A stretch of DNA of 64,000 nucleotides from Kingdonia uniflora (GCA_014058105.1 JACGCM010001594.1:1-64000), one strand, 5' to 3'. Positions 24,901-34,319 are shown, counted from the stretch's first letter. The notes: generated by a model from the sequence alone, not told the origin. Numbers and translations: made by a program.

Positions 24901-27900
24901 CAAATGTTTCCACTGAAACACTGCAGAGTTTCTATACGCATTTTAAATTTGAGGTTTCTAACTACCATATTGAAGATGCTCTTACGGAAAAAACAAGTAC
25001 AGATGATGACCTAGGCCAACAAATGTTAGACAAACCTCTGTTCCTGCAATACCCATAGCTAGTCCAATATCAGCTTCATGCAGAGCGGGGACATCATTTG
25101 TCCCATCTCCAGTAACAGCAACAACTTCCCCGAATTTCCTCAAATGTGTAACCAAGGTGTGTTTGTCCAAGGGCGAGGACCGAGCCATCACCTGAAAACA
25201 AGATTTTAATATTTTTTAAGATCAATATTCTGAAGTACACATGAAAGCCAATAGTTACATGAAGCAACAGAAATAGGAACCTGAATTCTTGGTATCAAAT
25301 CATTCATTTCTTGAGGAGTTTTAGAGCGAAAATCTGGTCCCTCTATGGCCAAACCGCCATCTGTAAGGATGCCACATTCTTTAGCTATCGCTATAGCCGT
25401 ATGAATATTGTCCCCAGTGATCATTCTCACGGTTATGCCCGCAGCTATACAAGTCTGAACAGCATTTTTAACTCCAGGTCGCACTGGATTCTTGATTCCA
25501 ATAACTGCTAATAATGTATAACCTTCAACAGGAATTTGACGGCCATCGAAACTCTCATTCATATCCCTAAAAGCGAAACACAGAATTCTCAGAGCTTCAC
25601 AGGCAAAAGCATTAACGACACCCATTACATTCACCAGTTCTGCTTCTGATAGTGGCACAGATGATCCAGAGCCATCAATAATCTTGTCGCACATTTTCAC
25701 AATAACTTCCGGTGCACCATTGCAGAATGCTTGATACAAGCCATCTGGAAAAGATACTAAAATGGACGTTTTCTTCCTATCTGAAATAAAAGGCTCAAAC
25801 ATCACTGTCCTAGACTCCTGACGTTGGGCAAAGAAGTCACCTCCCAAAAGCAAGCCAAAATCCAACAGTGCAGACTCTGTAGGAGTACCCAAAACACTAT
25901 GTTTTCCACCCTTTCCTTTCACCACCTCCGCATTAGTATTTTTGAATATAGACTGCAAGAGGACAGTTAATACTGATTTAGATACTGCAGACTTCAGATT
26001 ACCCCCATTGGAGTTTCCACTTAAAGAGATACTTTTTTCACAGATCCATACTTTATCAACCACCATATGACTAGTCGTTAATGTTCCGGTTTTATCTGTG
26101 CAAATGCAACTAGCAGAACCCATTGCCTCACAAGCTGAAAGATGCATCACAAGCGCCTTATCATTCATTATCTTCTTCATTGCATAGGCGAGACTCAGTG
26201 TTACAGCCAAAGGTAAGCCTTCTGGAACTGCAATCACAACTAGAGTCACCGCAATAGCAATGTAGTTCAAAATGTCCAATGCATCACTGGCAAACCATTT
26301 TCGGAACTCATTGTGAAGTGTCTTCTCTACTAGAAACCTTGTCATCAGAACCACAAATGACAGAAAGGCGAACACCAATCCAAACTTTGCAATAATTGTG
26401 GTGACGCCATTTAGCTTTACCTGCAATGGTGTTTCGTCATCTCCCCCCTCATTCAGAGTATCCATCAATCTTCCCCATTCAGTGCTCATACCAACAGCTG
26501 TAACCAACATAACAACCTTTCCATCTTGCACAGTTGTCCCCGAAAGAAGAAAAGGATTGTGCCTGTTTACATGGACAGGATCACTCTCACCTGTCAAGCT
26601 TGACTCGTCAATTAACAACATAGAACCATATATGTAAATACCATCAGCTGGAATGTAATCTCCGGTGAACAAATGAGCAACGTCTCCGACCACCAAATCA
26701 GTTTTAGGTACCGTCTGGCTGTATCCATCTCTCGTAACCTTAACCAATATGTTTTTCTTTTCTCTATCCAAATCCTTGAACTGCAGGTATTGTTTATAAT
26801 CACTGGCCGCAGTAATGGTTATTACCAAGAAAATGCAAAGTATGATTCCCAACCCATTATACATACCACTTGGCTACCCTTCTACGGAAATACCAAGACC
26901 TATAGAAATTATAGCACAAACAAATAAGATAATTAGAGTCAAGTCTTGCAGCGCCTCCCATACAAATACCCAAAAACATTTCGGAAGTTTCCCAATAAAG
27001 TGGTTGTTTCCATAGATCTCCTCCCTTTTAGGTAGTTCACTTGTCTCAACTCCTTTCTCGAGCAACACGGAGAGGTTTCTCGCAATTCCTTCCACTCCTT
27101 TAAATGCACTTAAAGTTTTATTGTCACGTTTCTGAACAATAGCTGCAACATCATTCATATCGATACCAAAACCAGCTTCTCTAACTTTAATTGAGGGTGT
27201 GTATCTTTGTCGAATACCCCCTGTAGAAGAGAAGATAACTCTTTTATCGGTCGTAATAAATTAATATAAAATATTGTATTTACATATACATCAATGGCAT
27301 ATTATTTCAAAGAGGCCTGAATTTAATCGAGACTATACCATCAATAAATTGCAAAGCTGCTTTCTGAACGTACAAAGCAACTCTTATTTTCTCCTGTAAT
27401 CCAAAATAAGCGGCAATCATAAGTTCACAGAAACTCAATAAAGAAAAAGCTAAAGCTTAAGCTGTACTTGGTTCGCTGCACCACTTTGCAGATGCACCGG
27501 CCTGCGCCAATTTGAGTCTTACAAATGATTGGTTCGACTGTTCGAGCTAATGCACCGCCGTGCACTGTAGCAGGTTGCAGCGAGATCAAATTCCGTTACC
27601 AATATTTTGCACTTGCTTGCAGCTTAAATTGGGCTGGAACCCAGTGTTGCAGTGATGTTATTTACCCATCACTCATTTTCTCAGATCTCACAATTCCCCC
27701 CCCATTGTGATCTATATATATATATATATATATATTATAGAGTTGGAGTATTAGCTTTTCAGCCAGTAATGGAGGTAAAGAGCTGCTAAGATAGAACGCA
27801 TTGCAAAGTGACGAACCAATCACCCTTTTACAGTGCAATGCAAGATGGTCTATCGCACCTCGGTGCAATCGTAATTGCTTGCAGAATGCATGGGGGTGCA

Positions 27901-28402
27901 GCGAACCAAACACAGCCTATACTCTACAATAAGCATTGGAATTCATCCCCCTCTCTCTGCATTTGCTCCAAGAAATGGAGGGAAGTTAAACTCCATGTAT
28001 GGGGGGTACCCATCAGACAGAACCATGTATATCTGATAGACGCCGCCCACCAACGCCATCAACGTCCACAATTCAGACTTTGATAATGCTTTATTGCTTT
28101 TCGTTTATTTATTTTAGGTTTACGCCTTTACAGGCTTACTACTCTAATTACTCCACGCCTCTTTCTTAGGGATGTACAATCCAAGAGTCATTACTACTCT
28201 ACTAACAACAATTGTAGATACTACTAACCTGGATTTGAAACTTCTTTTTCTCGGCTTCAGACCTCTTGGAGAGATCGGCAACCATACGAAACCTTCTGCG
28301 AGGATTCTTGACTATGTTGACTGTTGATCTCCATCTCCTCAATGACTCTTGGGAGGAGTTCTTGTAATCGGTCTCGAAGTTTTCTTTTAGATATTTCTCC
28401 AT
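9590..28402 (-). CDS. ACA4/ACA11-like: Autoinhibited Ca2+-ATPase, type IIB, ACA4/ACA11-like; one in-frame stop
   Basis: P-type calmodulin-regulated Ca2+ pump that exports cytosolic Ca2+; ACA4 and ACA11 act at the vacuole membrane in Arabidopsis. Seven exons with GT-AG junctions sum to 3108 bp: 1035 codons plus stop, close to ACA4 length. Seen: an N-terminal basic calmodulin-binding region (RRFRMVADL...[18 protein letters not shown]), TM1, TGES (residues 286-289), PEGLP (409-413) in TM4, the phosphorylated Asp452 in [16 protein letters not shown] (750-756), VNMIMD in TM6, and the C-terminal [10 protein letters not shown] ending typical of ACA4/11. Oddities: codon 192 is TAG where relatives have Trp or Phe, and the residue after TGDGTND is Val instead of the near-invariant Ala. 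Everything else is in frame, so this is a recent pseudogene, an allele, or a sequence error. The promoter has been displaced by a transposon 43 bp upstream. Confidence 0.92.
9902..12635. other. Ca2+-ATPase intron 6
   Basis: 2.7 kb without a clear gene. An ORF at 10244-10486 contains [12 protein letters not shown], weakly similar to the start of a plant retrotransposon RNase H. Around 11760-11830 a sequence resembling the antisense 3' end of a LINE (ACCGGAATACAAAAG) is visible. Both readings are weak. Confidence 0.4.
12636..12934 (-). CDS. ACA4/ACA11-like: Ca2+-ATPase exon 6
   Basis: Codes [35 protein letters not shown] and up to [10 protein letters not shown]6 with its Ca2+-coordinating Asn/Asp, then TM7 and TM8. 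Acceptor CTTTCAG, donor CCCAG|GTATG. Confidence 0.92.
13033..13204 (-). CDS. ACA4/ACA11-like: Ca2+-ATPase exon 5
   Basis: Codes [19 protein letters not shown] to SFVSICIL, with KFVQFQL in the TM5 region. Acceptor TTTCACAG, donor CTAG|GTGCG. Separated from exon 4 by an 11.8-kb intron full of transposable elements. Confidence 0.9.
13363..13740 (+). repeat. Solo-LTR-like sequence
   Basis: Starts TGTTGGAGAGTATAGG, contains a TATA region CTATATATAGGC near 13447 and a following ATGAAATAAATTTG, the pattern of a copia-type LTR. No second LTR, PBS or target duplication was found, and the 3' border is unclear. Confidence 0.35.
14018..15076. mobile_element. PIF/Harbinger-type MITE in Ca2+-ATPase intron 4
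   Basis: Left end GAGCATCTCTAGCAGTTG and right end CAACTGCTAGAGATG plus a few bases to CTC are inverted repeats, closely related to the composite element's ends. It has no transposase. The target duplication is not clear. Subterminal sequence such as GTGTGGGTTGGGTTTT also resembles the composite element, suggesting it can be moved by the same transposase. Confidence 0.65.
15165..15602. mobile_element. hAT-type MITE with 8-bp target duplication
   Basis: 438 bp. Ends CAGGAGCGGAGC and, reverse complemented, CAGGGGCGGAGC. Flanks are CATGCCAT (15157-15164) and CATGACAT (15603-15610), 7 of 8 matching, as expected for hAT. No coding capacity. The internal GCTGAGTG and CAGTTCAATTCC segments look slightly tRNA-like. 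Confidence 0.75.
15603..18676. other. Intron sequence without recognisable gene
   Basis: AT-rich. Short open frames at 15986-16218 and 17134-17316 (the latter with [20 protein letters not shown]) are not recognised and lack context. They are probably old transposon or pseudogene debris. Confidence 0.3.
18677..19040 (-). repeat. 3' LTR of intronic gypsy element
   Basis: Minus strand begins TGAAACAGGATGATC and ends GATTGTGGATTA. Preceded by the polypurine tract at about 19041-19056. Confidence 0.9.
19148..20662 (-). pseudogene. gypsy integrase with chromodomain-like tail
   Basis: 20186-20662 holds the end of RNase H ([16 protein letters not shown]) and the integrase zinc-binding part ending C-VLC. 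19788-20006 holds the catalytic core end: [12 protein letters not shown] with the second Asp, and [18 protein letters not shown] around the Glu. 19148-19372 has LFEPSLLDE and [19 protein letters not shown], which resembles the beginning of a chromodomain (ILDRR...). Stops separate the pieces. Confidence 0.8.
20600..21760 (-). pseudogene. gypsy reverse transcriptase and RNase H (degenerate)
   Basis: Minus-strand readings give [52 protein letters not shown], then a disrupted catalytic half, followed by [30 protein letters not shown] (RNase H) and [15 protein letters not shown]. Multiple stops and frameshifts. Confidence 0.8.
22059..22400 (-). pseudogene. gypsy aspartic protease (degenerate)
   Basis: Reads [10 protein letters not shown], a decayed D-S/T-G-S active site, a stop, then [21 protein letters not shown] and [12 protein letters not shown], the characteristic PR/linker of this family. 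The homologous region at 36021-36584 keeps DPGS. Confidence 0.7.
22500..23420 (-). pseudogene. gypsy gag with zinc knuckle
   Basis: Capsid-like segment [28 protein letters not shown] (about 23130-23230) and a perfect CCHC zinc knuckle [14 protein letters not shown] near 22558-22600. Frame changes separate the parts, so no full Gag is made. The same domain is found in the 34320-37826 element, where the second Cys of the knuckle is Tyr. Confidence 0.8.
23563..23924 (-). repeat. 5' LTR of intronic gypsy element
   Basis: Minus strand begins TGATCCAGGAGGATC and ends GATTGCGGATTA. Directly followed (minus strand) by the PBS. Confidence 0.9.
24548..24645 (-). repeat. tRNA-derived SINE-like element in intron 4
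   Basis: On the minus strand: an A-box-like TTTGCTCAGTTGGCAG (about 24622-24637), a B-box-like AGGATCAATTCCC (about 24580-24592), and an A11 tail (24548-24558). This is the order expected of a tRNA-derived, Pol III-transcribed SINE. Not a functional tRNA: no acceptor stem was found. Confidence 0.6.
25036..25191 (-). CDS. ACA4/ACA11-like: Ca2+-ATPase exon 4
   Basis: 52 codons, [17 protein letters not shown] to GIAGTE, with the hinge motif TGDGTND followed by V-P-A-L (relatives have A-P-A-L). Acceptor TTTTCAG, donor GAG|GTTTG. Confidence 0.92.
25281..27220 (-). CDS. ACA4/ACA11-like: Ca2+-ATPase exon 3 (main catalytic exon), contains in-frame TAG
   Basis: 1940 bp, acceptor TTCTACAG, donor ATTCAG|GTTCC. 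Covers the end of the regulatory domain, TM1-TM4, the actuator domain with TGES, the phosphorylation site CTDKTGT, and the nucleotide-binding domain up to IPRIQ. The TAG at 26874-26876 falls in SVEG-stop-PSGMYN between TM1 and TM2. The next Met (26864) opens a long frame, but a protein started there would lack the calmodulin site and TM1. Confidence 0.92.
27339..27393 (-). CDS. ACA4/ACA11-like: Ca2+-ATPase exon 2
   Basis: 55-bp exon between acceptor ATTACAG and donor GATG|GTATAG, coding [18 protein letters not shown], a nearly invariant ACA N-terminal motif that completes the calmodulin-binding segment. Intron 1 contains a TIR element. Confidence 0.9.
27461..27916. mobile_element. TIR element (MITE) in Ca2+-ATPase intron 1
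   Basis: Ends GCTGTACTTGGTTCGCTGCACC and, reverse complemented, GCTGTGTTTGGTTCGCTGCACC are inverted repeats. No coding capacity. Contains a short TA microsatellite near 27715-27735. The target duplication was not resolved. Confidence 0.65.
28229..28402 (-). CDS. ACA4/ACA11-like: Ca2+-ATPase exon 1
   Basis: 58 codons from the ATG at 28402 ([13 protein letters not shown]), as in other ACA N-termini. Carries SLRRWRS and the basic [22 protein letters not shown] helix, the start of the calmodulin-binding autoinhibitory region. Donor CAG|GTTAG. Only 43 bp of original leader remain upstream before the transposon end at 28446. Confidence 0.92.
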
Positions 28403-28738
28403 TACAGAGTCGATTAGTATCAGCTACTATCTTTTGCTCCATTGAGAGCATCTCTAGCAGCCAGTTACAGTTTGGGTGTGGGCTCTAAGTGGGGAGGGGG
28501 TCCACAAAAAACCCAACCCACACCCGGCCTCTCCAGCAGCCAGTTGCAGTTGGTGACGTGTATTTTTTATTTTTTTATTTAGAAGAGATCAAAACACCGC
28601 GCGGTATTCTTTTTACCGCTGTTTGCACTGTTAACCCCAAATAAAACCCAACTCGAGTTTTTAACAAATTTTCTTCCTCTCTCTTTCTCTCAAATCGAAG
28701 CTATACCTGAAAATTTTCCCAATTTCTTTTAAAACACA
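28403..28738. promoter_or_regulatory. Divergent intergenic region, Ca2+-ATPase / PMD gene
   Basis: 336 bp between the ATPase ATG (28402, minus) and the PMD ATG (28739, plus). 43 bp are original ATPase leader; the rest is the transposon end, including the palindrome at 28593-28619. Any present ATPase promoter must lie in the transposon or further out (inference). Confidence 0.6.
28593..28619. promoter_or_regulatory. Subterminal palindrome upstream of PMD gene, copy B
   Basis: ACACCGCGCGGTATTCTTTTTACCGC, a decayed version of the module at 7146-7190, in the same relative position (about 150 bp inside the TIR). Confidence 0.6.
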
Positions 28739-30876
28739 ATGCATATGCCAGAGGATGACCCACACTCCAGTACATTACCTGGGTTTAGAGTAACAAGAGA
28801 TCCAGAGCGAGCCATAACTCGGTCGAGGCCCGGAAGGAAGAAAAAGCTAGTAGAATTTGAAGATATCCAACAACCTATACCAAACTCACCCGAAGAAAAC
28901 TACCCGCTGAGGTTTATTACTCAACTTCCATACGGCGTCACTCATATCTATTACACTGGCAAGGAGCACACGGTAAGTTTTAGTGTAATTGTGAATTTGT
29001 TATTTCCATAAATCAAGTGTTTGACAAAATGCTCCAATAACATAATCGGGATTCGATGCGTGTGCACGGCACATTCACTGCGGTGATCAAAGTGTGGAAG
29101 GAGATTTTCACAATTCCACCTGTAAGGGATGTTGCGGTGAATATATTCGGGCAGTTTATGGATATACGTTTGGGCAATTCTTATAATCGCTTAATTCAGG
29201 CGCTTACATAGCGTTGGTGGCCGACCACGCACACGTTTCTATTCCCGTGTGCGGAAATAGGGGTTACTCCTCTCGATTTCCAGATGTTGACATCATTGTC
29301 AATCGGCTGATATCCGACGCAGGTGTCGTATGACGACGTATGGAGTATTTTTATCCAATGCGAGGCAATTGCTCTCCAACATTGATTCCAGCCATATAAA
29401 GAGTAGAAACGTCAGCATTTCATATTTGAGGATGTACTTGACCATCGCAGCTGATCGGGAGGATAATATTACTATTGCTCGTGTTTTTATCCTCTTCATG
29501 ATGAGACATTTGTGGTTCTAAATGGCCAACGACACCGTCCCGTTTGGATATCTCGCGACCGTGGCCAATTTGGATGAGGCTGCCCAATATGACTAGGGTT
29601 CTGCTATTCTTGCTTCCCTATACCATGGTTTGGATACCGCAGTCACGACCGGGGGTGCCATCACTGGATTTGCCTAACTTTTGACGGTACACTAACACTT
29701 TTTCCTTATACAAATTAAATATCTTCCAATAAACGTCTTAAATAAAAATTTAATTATTTTTTATGTTGTTCCAAAATACAGTATTGGTTTTACGAGTATT
29801 GTGGGATTGGTCACCCTATTGTCAGGGAAGATGTTAAGTTCTCAGCCTATTCGTACCTCAGAGCATGGGAGAGGGAGAACAGGAAGAAAACAAATGACCA
29901 GGTAGGCAATTTGTTTATGCTAGACATATATCACATTGACCACCAGATTATTGAGACGATCACCTGGCGACTTTGGCTAAAATTTGTGGTGCCTAAGTTA
30001 GATGACGTACGGAGAGCGTCGCTTCTGTCCCGTATGAGTATTACTTGGGGGATAGATGTTGGAGGTAGTTGACTGGCACTGCGGGTATTCCTTTGGATCA
30101 TCCTCTTAGCATGTCGCTACATCTTAGTCCAACAGATTTATAGGCGATGAGACAGGCCGGCTTCGTTGACTGTGAGCAGTTTGTGATAGGGGAAAACGAG
30201 AGACTTACGCTTCATACTGGGCTAACCAAACTGTGTAGAAAGCCCTATGTTGACAGATTCCCAGAGGATGGGAAATATAGATATGTTTGGACCCTCTGTA
30301 CTCAGGGCTGGTATTACACCCGTGGTGGTGACGTTAGCGTCGGTTCATAGCTTGTCCCAGGACTTCAGTTTACCTGGCGAGCCTAAAGGGATAGATTCAG
30401 GGTGGCACATGGAATAGACAGAGAGGCGTGAGCTGCTCCCCATCCACCGCTTAAGGAACCCGCCAGAGATGTATGCCTCCTATAACGTAGAGGAGTTGTG
30501 GAACCTGACTCATGGTATGCGGTGACTTTGCCTTACAGAGTCTGCGCGGGACACCCAGAGGATACAAGAGTTTACTGATGAGGTAGCTACTCTGAGGAGG
30601 CACTTGGACAGTGTAAACGACCAGCTATATGCGCATGTAAGTAATTTATTTATGCTTTTTTTCTTCTTAATGTCATATTTATTTTGTCAAAATATTTATA
30701 AATTTTCTTTATCTTGTTCAGGACCTACATCTGAGGAGGGGCATGACGTACGGATGGTGCCGCTACCACCTGGAGGTGGCGCGAGGATGAGGCAACGTGA
30801 ATCTAGTCTGTTCACCAGGGGAGGAGGTACTAGCCGCAGGAGGCGGGGTACTAGAGATGATTTTGACCCGTCTTAG
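28739..30876 (+). pseudogene. Plant-mobile-domain (PMD/MAIN-like) cargo gene, copy B
   Basis: The ATG at 28739 (MHMPEDDPHSS) opens a basic N-terminal region and ENYPLRFITQLPYGVTHIYY, with donor ACG|GTAAG at 28973. Exon 2 gives IFGQFMDIRLGNSYNRLIQ, FLFPCAEIGVTPLDFQMLTSLSIG, RAFILFMM-type and YSCFPIPWF-type pieces in shifted frames: the F-C-E/TLxDxxMLTGLxxxG core and second half of the PMD fold. Further exons read YWFYEYCGIGHPIVREDVKF, YLRAWERENRKK, and AMRQAGFVDCEQFVIGENER. The C-terminus has a TLRRHLDSVNDQLYAHVS coiled coil, an intron, and a Gly/Arg-rich basic tail ending DDFDPS. Several in-frame stops. PMD proteins such as MAIN/MAIL are nuclear and act in genome stability and TE silencing. 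Confidence 0.7.
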
Positions 30877-31134
30877 TAGATATAAGCGTTTTTGATGTTT
30901 TTGTATACATAATATTTTATTGTAAACATCAGTGTTAAACAAATTCTATTGTTAATTTTGGGTTTGTTTCTCTATATCAGTACTTGTACGACCTGATGTC
31001 ACATTTTTTTTATATAAATCAATATTAATCAATTTATTTTGAGTCTTGAATTTAAATAAAAATGCAATTACAATTCTTGAAATAGTAGTTCTTCGCACGA
31101 AATATAACTCAAAACATATACAATTAAATTTAAT

Positions 31135-31575
31135 TCATCGTTCGCGTCTGATGTAAGGAATAAACTCGGACCATTCAGTAAGGAGGAGTGTATCCCGTCC
31201 ATAGTTTTTTAGCCGATAATTTGCAGGAGGATCAGGCGGGATGTAGTTTCGGTAAAAAAATATTGTATGGAGTCTGGAACGGAAAAGGCTGGTTGTATTT
31301 GTCATACATTTCATCCCTGGCTTCACGGAGAATATAGGCTAGTGTTCTGACCCGTATATTAATACTCATCCGTATATTATGAAACTCATCATACTTAGCC
31401 TTAATAACATTTCACCTATTGTATAAATCTCCAGGAGGGTATCAAAGTTTAGTGTGCATCCTAAATTAGACATAAATTCTATTCCATAACTTATTGAAGT
31501 TGAGTTGTCGAAGAGGTGGATTATCAACAAAATACTGCCAGGACGCTGCCAGGGCGCAGTCTCCATTCTAGCCAA
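31135..31575 (-). pseudogene. Second small ORF of composite element, copy B
   Basis: Counterpart of 4160-4616. Contains WQYFVDNPPLRQLNFNKLWNR, YILREARDEMYDKYNQPFPF and ends NYRLKNYGRDTLLLTEWSEFIPYIRRER, with frame changes. The end EWSEFIPYIRRER followed by TGA seems to be the original C-terminus. Function unknown; possibly an ORF1-like DNA-binding protein. Confidence 0.45.
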
Positions 31576-31647
31576 ATATCACCGAAGAATCCTGTATTAG
31601 AGCGGCAAAATTTGGCATTGTTAAGTTCAAGTAGAGAAATGTTATTA

Positions 31648-31675
31648 GAGCATCTCTAGCCAACATATATATAAA
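31648..31675 (+). repeat. Internal TIR copy with TATA box, copy B
   Basis: GAGCATCTCTAGCCAAC followed by ATATATATAAAGC. Same position relative to the transposase as 4062-4089 in copy A. Confidence 0.7.
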
Positions 31676-31797
31676 GCAAAAAGTAGTCGTTGTGGTCCAA
31701 AACTAGCCGTTGTGATCCAAAATAAGTAGCCAGTTGTGAAGGACCCACCAGAGGATGTAACCGTTATTGTTTGAGTATTAAATTTAAAATGAATTTT

Positions 31798-31960
31798 TCC
31801 AATGTCTATTCGAACAGACTATTTGTCTGTTCGAACAGACCCCTTTTAATTCCAACAAATTTTCCACTTGAGCAGTTTTATTTGAATAAACCCAAAGTCT
31901 ATTCGAACAGATTTTGGCCTTAGCTATTTTATTCGAATAGACCTTATATATATTCGAAGA
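31798..31960. repeat. TTCGAA-centred palindromes in transposase leader
   Basis: Repeated GTCTATTCGAACAGA-type units, including the perfect 16-bp palindrome GTCTGTTCGAACAGAC near 31827-31842, in a stretch absent from copy A. Confidence 0.6.
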
Positions 31961-31976
31961 AAATCAGGGATTTGGT

Positions 31977-32013
31977 GGTGAAAAGAACACCCCGCGGTGT
32001 TCCTTTTACCGCC
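31977..32013. promoter_or_regulatory. Palindromic module upstream of transposase, copy B
   Basis: GGTGAAAAGAACACC and GGTGTTCCTTTTACCGCC around a CGCG core, 117 bp before the transposase ATG. Confidence 0.6.
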
Positions 32014-32129
32014 AAATCCCTAATTTTCAAGACCCATATCTCTTTCTTCCCCTTTTTATACTTATCTCTTTAATTGGAAACTTGTTCCCCATCTGGTATT
32101 ACACCCTACTCTCAACTCCACACCCTTAA

Positions 32130-33001
32130 ATGTCTTCTTCATCATCCGATTCATCCATTGGTGATCCTCCACATATATCGTCGTCCTCCTCTGAGGATCT
32201 TATCTTTGATTGCAGATCATTTTGACGGGTATATCCGAATAGGAGAAAGCACAACCTTCTAATGTGTGGAAAGGTTTTATGTTGTGGTTATACAAATTTT
32301 TGGCGAGGAATATCTTCGAGCCCCAAACGCGGTCGACGTCAAAAGGTTAAAAGCGATTGGAGAGTCACGAGAATTTCTCTGTATATTAGGAAGCCTTGAT
32401 TGCATGCATTGGATATGGAAAAATTGTCCCATAGCTTGGCTCGGTCAATTTACTGGTCATTACCCCAAGGCAATACTGATTCTTGAAGTGGTAGCTTCAC
32501 GCGACCTTTGGATTTGCCATGCTTTTTTTGGGTTACAAGGGTCTAACAATTATATCAATGTCCTGCAACAATCACATCTTTTCACCGACCTGGCCGATGA
32601 TATCACCCCACCTTGCAATTATACAATTGCCGGAAAAACTTATGATATGGGGTATTACCTAGCAGATGACATATGCTCCAAATGGGGGACACTTGTCCAA
32701 ACCATATCAAATTCGGTTACAGCGAAACAATTTTTTTTCTCAACAACAAGAAAGTTACCAAAAAGACATAGAAAAGGCGTTTGGGATTTTACAATCTCGG
32801 TTCATTGTTGTAAAAAATCTGGTTAAATTGTGGAAACCCGAGGATTTGAACAATGTCATGAAGGCATGCGTGATAATGTACAATATGATCGTCGAAGAGG
32901 AATGCGGTTCATTCCCATCATACTTAGACTACAATCCGGCCGATCCCTTAACCATCGAAGGCGAACGGTTCAATATTGTATGCGAACGCAAAACAATATA
33001 A
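32130..33001 (+). pseudogene. PIF/Harbinger DDE transposase, copy B
   Basis: DDE-superfamily nuclease that would cut at the TIRs. The ATG at 32130 (MSSSSSDSSIGDPP) is followed by an internal deletion: the N-terminal helical region present in copy A is missing and the sequence joins directly to GYIRIGESTTF, a stop, then IFGEEYLRAPNAVDVKRL. Catalytic motifs: LGSLDCMHWIW (first Asp) and ASRDLWICHAFFGLQGSNN (second Asp). After a frameshift near 32740, YQKDIEKAFGILQSRF supplies the Glu region. It ends with CERKTI and TAA at 33001. Defective through the deletion, one stop and one frameshift. Confidence 0.85.
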
Positions 33002-34319
33002 TTTTTATATCGAAAATGAACTACATTCGAAGTCGAAAACTGCGCTTTGATCTAAAAGATGATCTAATCGGGCATTTGTGAGCCGTGAAGGGAAATCTTC
33101 AAACCTAGTACTCCATTTCTTGTATTTTCTGAGTGTTCTTCATGTAATTTAATGCTTCTTGTCGTACAAGTTTATTAAACAAGTTTTTGATATTGCATAA
33201 ATCTTGTATTTGTTTTAACGCAATATTATCGGAAATAAACATTTAGAAAACAATATTACATTCTTCAATAGCAAAGTACATTATTCAAACGATTACATTA
33301 TTGGAAGGTAAACTATATTCTTGGAAAGAAAACTTCTATATATAGCAAAGTTAAATTACATTTCATCACCACTTTAAGTACCTGGTCTGCCCATCTTGGT
33401 CAGACGTTCCATGACCTCCGCTTGCCTTTGTAGATAGTATTGCAATACTGGCCCAGAAAGATTACTCAGGTCTTTATCCATGATTTTGCTTGTTCCAGTT
33501 TCATTTTGGCTTGGCATTGTTGATTTGCTTCCGCTCTTCTATTTCTTTTTCTTCTTTCGCTTGTCTCTTTTTTAACCATAGTTCATTCAGCATTGTTTGG
33601 ATATCGCTGCCAGATGCAGCAATACCATCTAATGTTTTTTGTGTTACAAGGTTATTTCTAAAGAGTTTTTGGGCGATGGGCCTGCTTCCACCCTCATACA
33701 ACGAGCCATATAATTAAGAATTTGGGCCTATTGATTGAGGTGTAGGTGGGCTGTCGGGGTCCTCTGATAGATTATTTGATCCGACTGAGTTCCCCAGAGA
33801 AGAATTGTCCGATGTTCTTCTGGTTATATTTCTTGGTACATTCCCTGCATGGTTCAACCCATCATCCTTTAGGTTGGCCCATCGCGATTCTCGCGCCAAA
33901 ATCTTATACGCTTCGCAGTGTTTGAAGTTATTGCCGCCATTCAAGCCTTGATAGATCTTGTGCGCATCGTTTTCCTACAATTCACAAAATTACCAAATAC
34001 AAATAAATAATGTGTATATCCACGAGAAATAAACAAAATTGAGTTAAACCAAATGGGGAACGTACCCGATCTTCTACTATTTTCCCATTGCTATTCTTAA
34101 ATCGTTCTTGAGCAATTATCTTCTTGTATGCTACACATTGTGCATTAAGGGTATACTACTGAGATTTGGTCAACCCACTTGATCGTCGTGTGGGGCACTC
34201 GGGGTCACTGTTAAAGTCAATGTTGACCTTTTGATAGAAAGTGAAACCCTTTGTGCAGCCCACTGTTTGGATAGAAGCTGTTACCCACGCCCTTGCGAAA
34301 CACGTAAAGTCTGCTTCCG

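Noticed and set aside
26398..26637. Open frame on the strand opposite the Ca2+-ATPase exon 3
   Set aside because: Shadow of a strongly conserved coding exon; its translation shows no family features.
31798..31960. CRISPR-like array of short repeats
   Set aside because: Plant DNA, irregular spacing, palindromic TTCGAA units of varying length and no cas-like genes.
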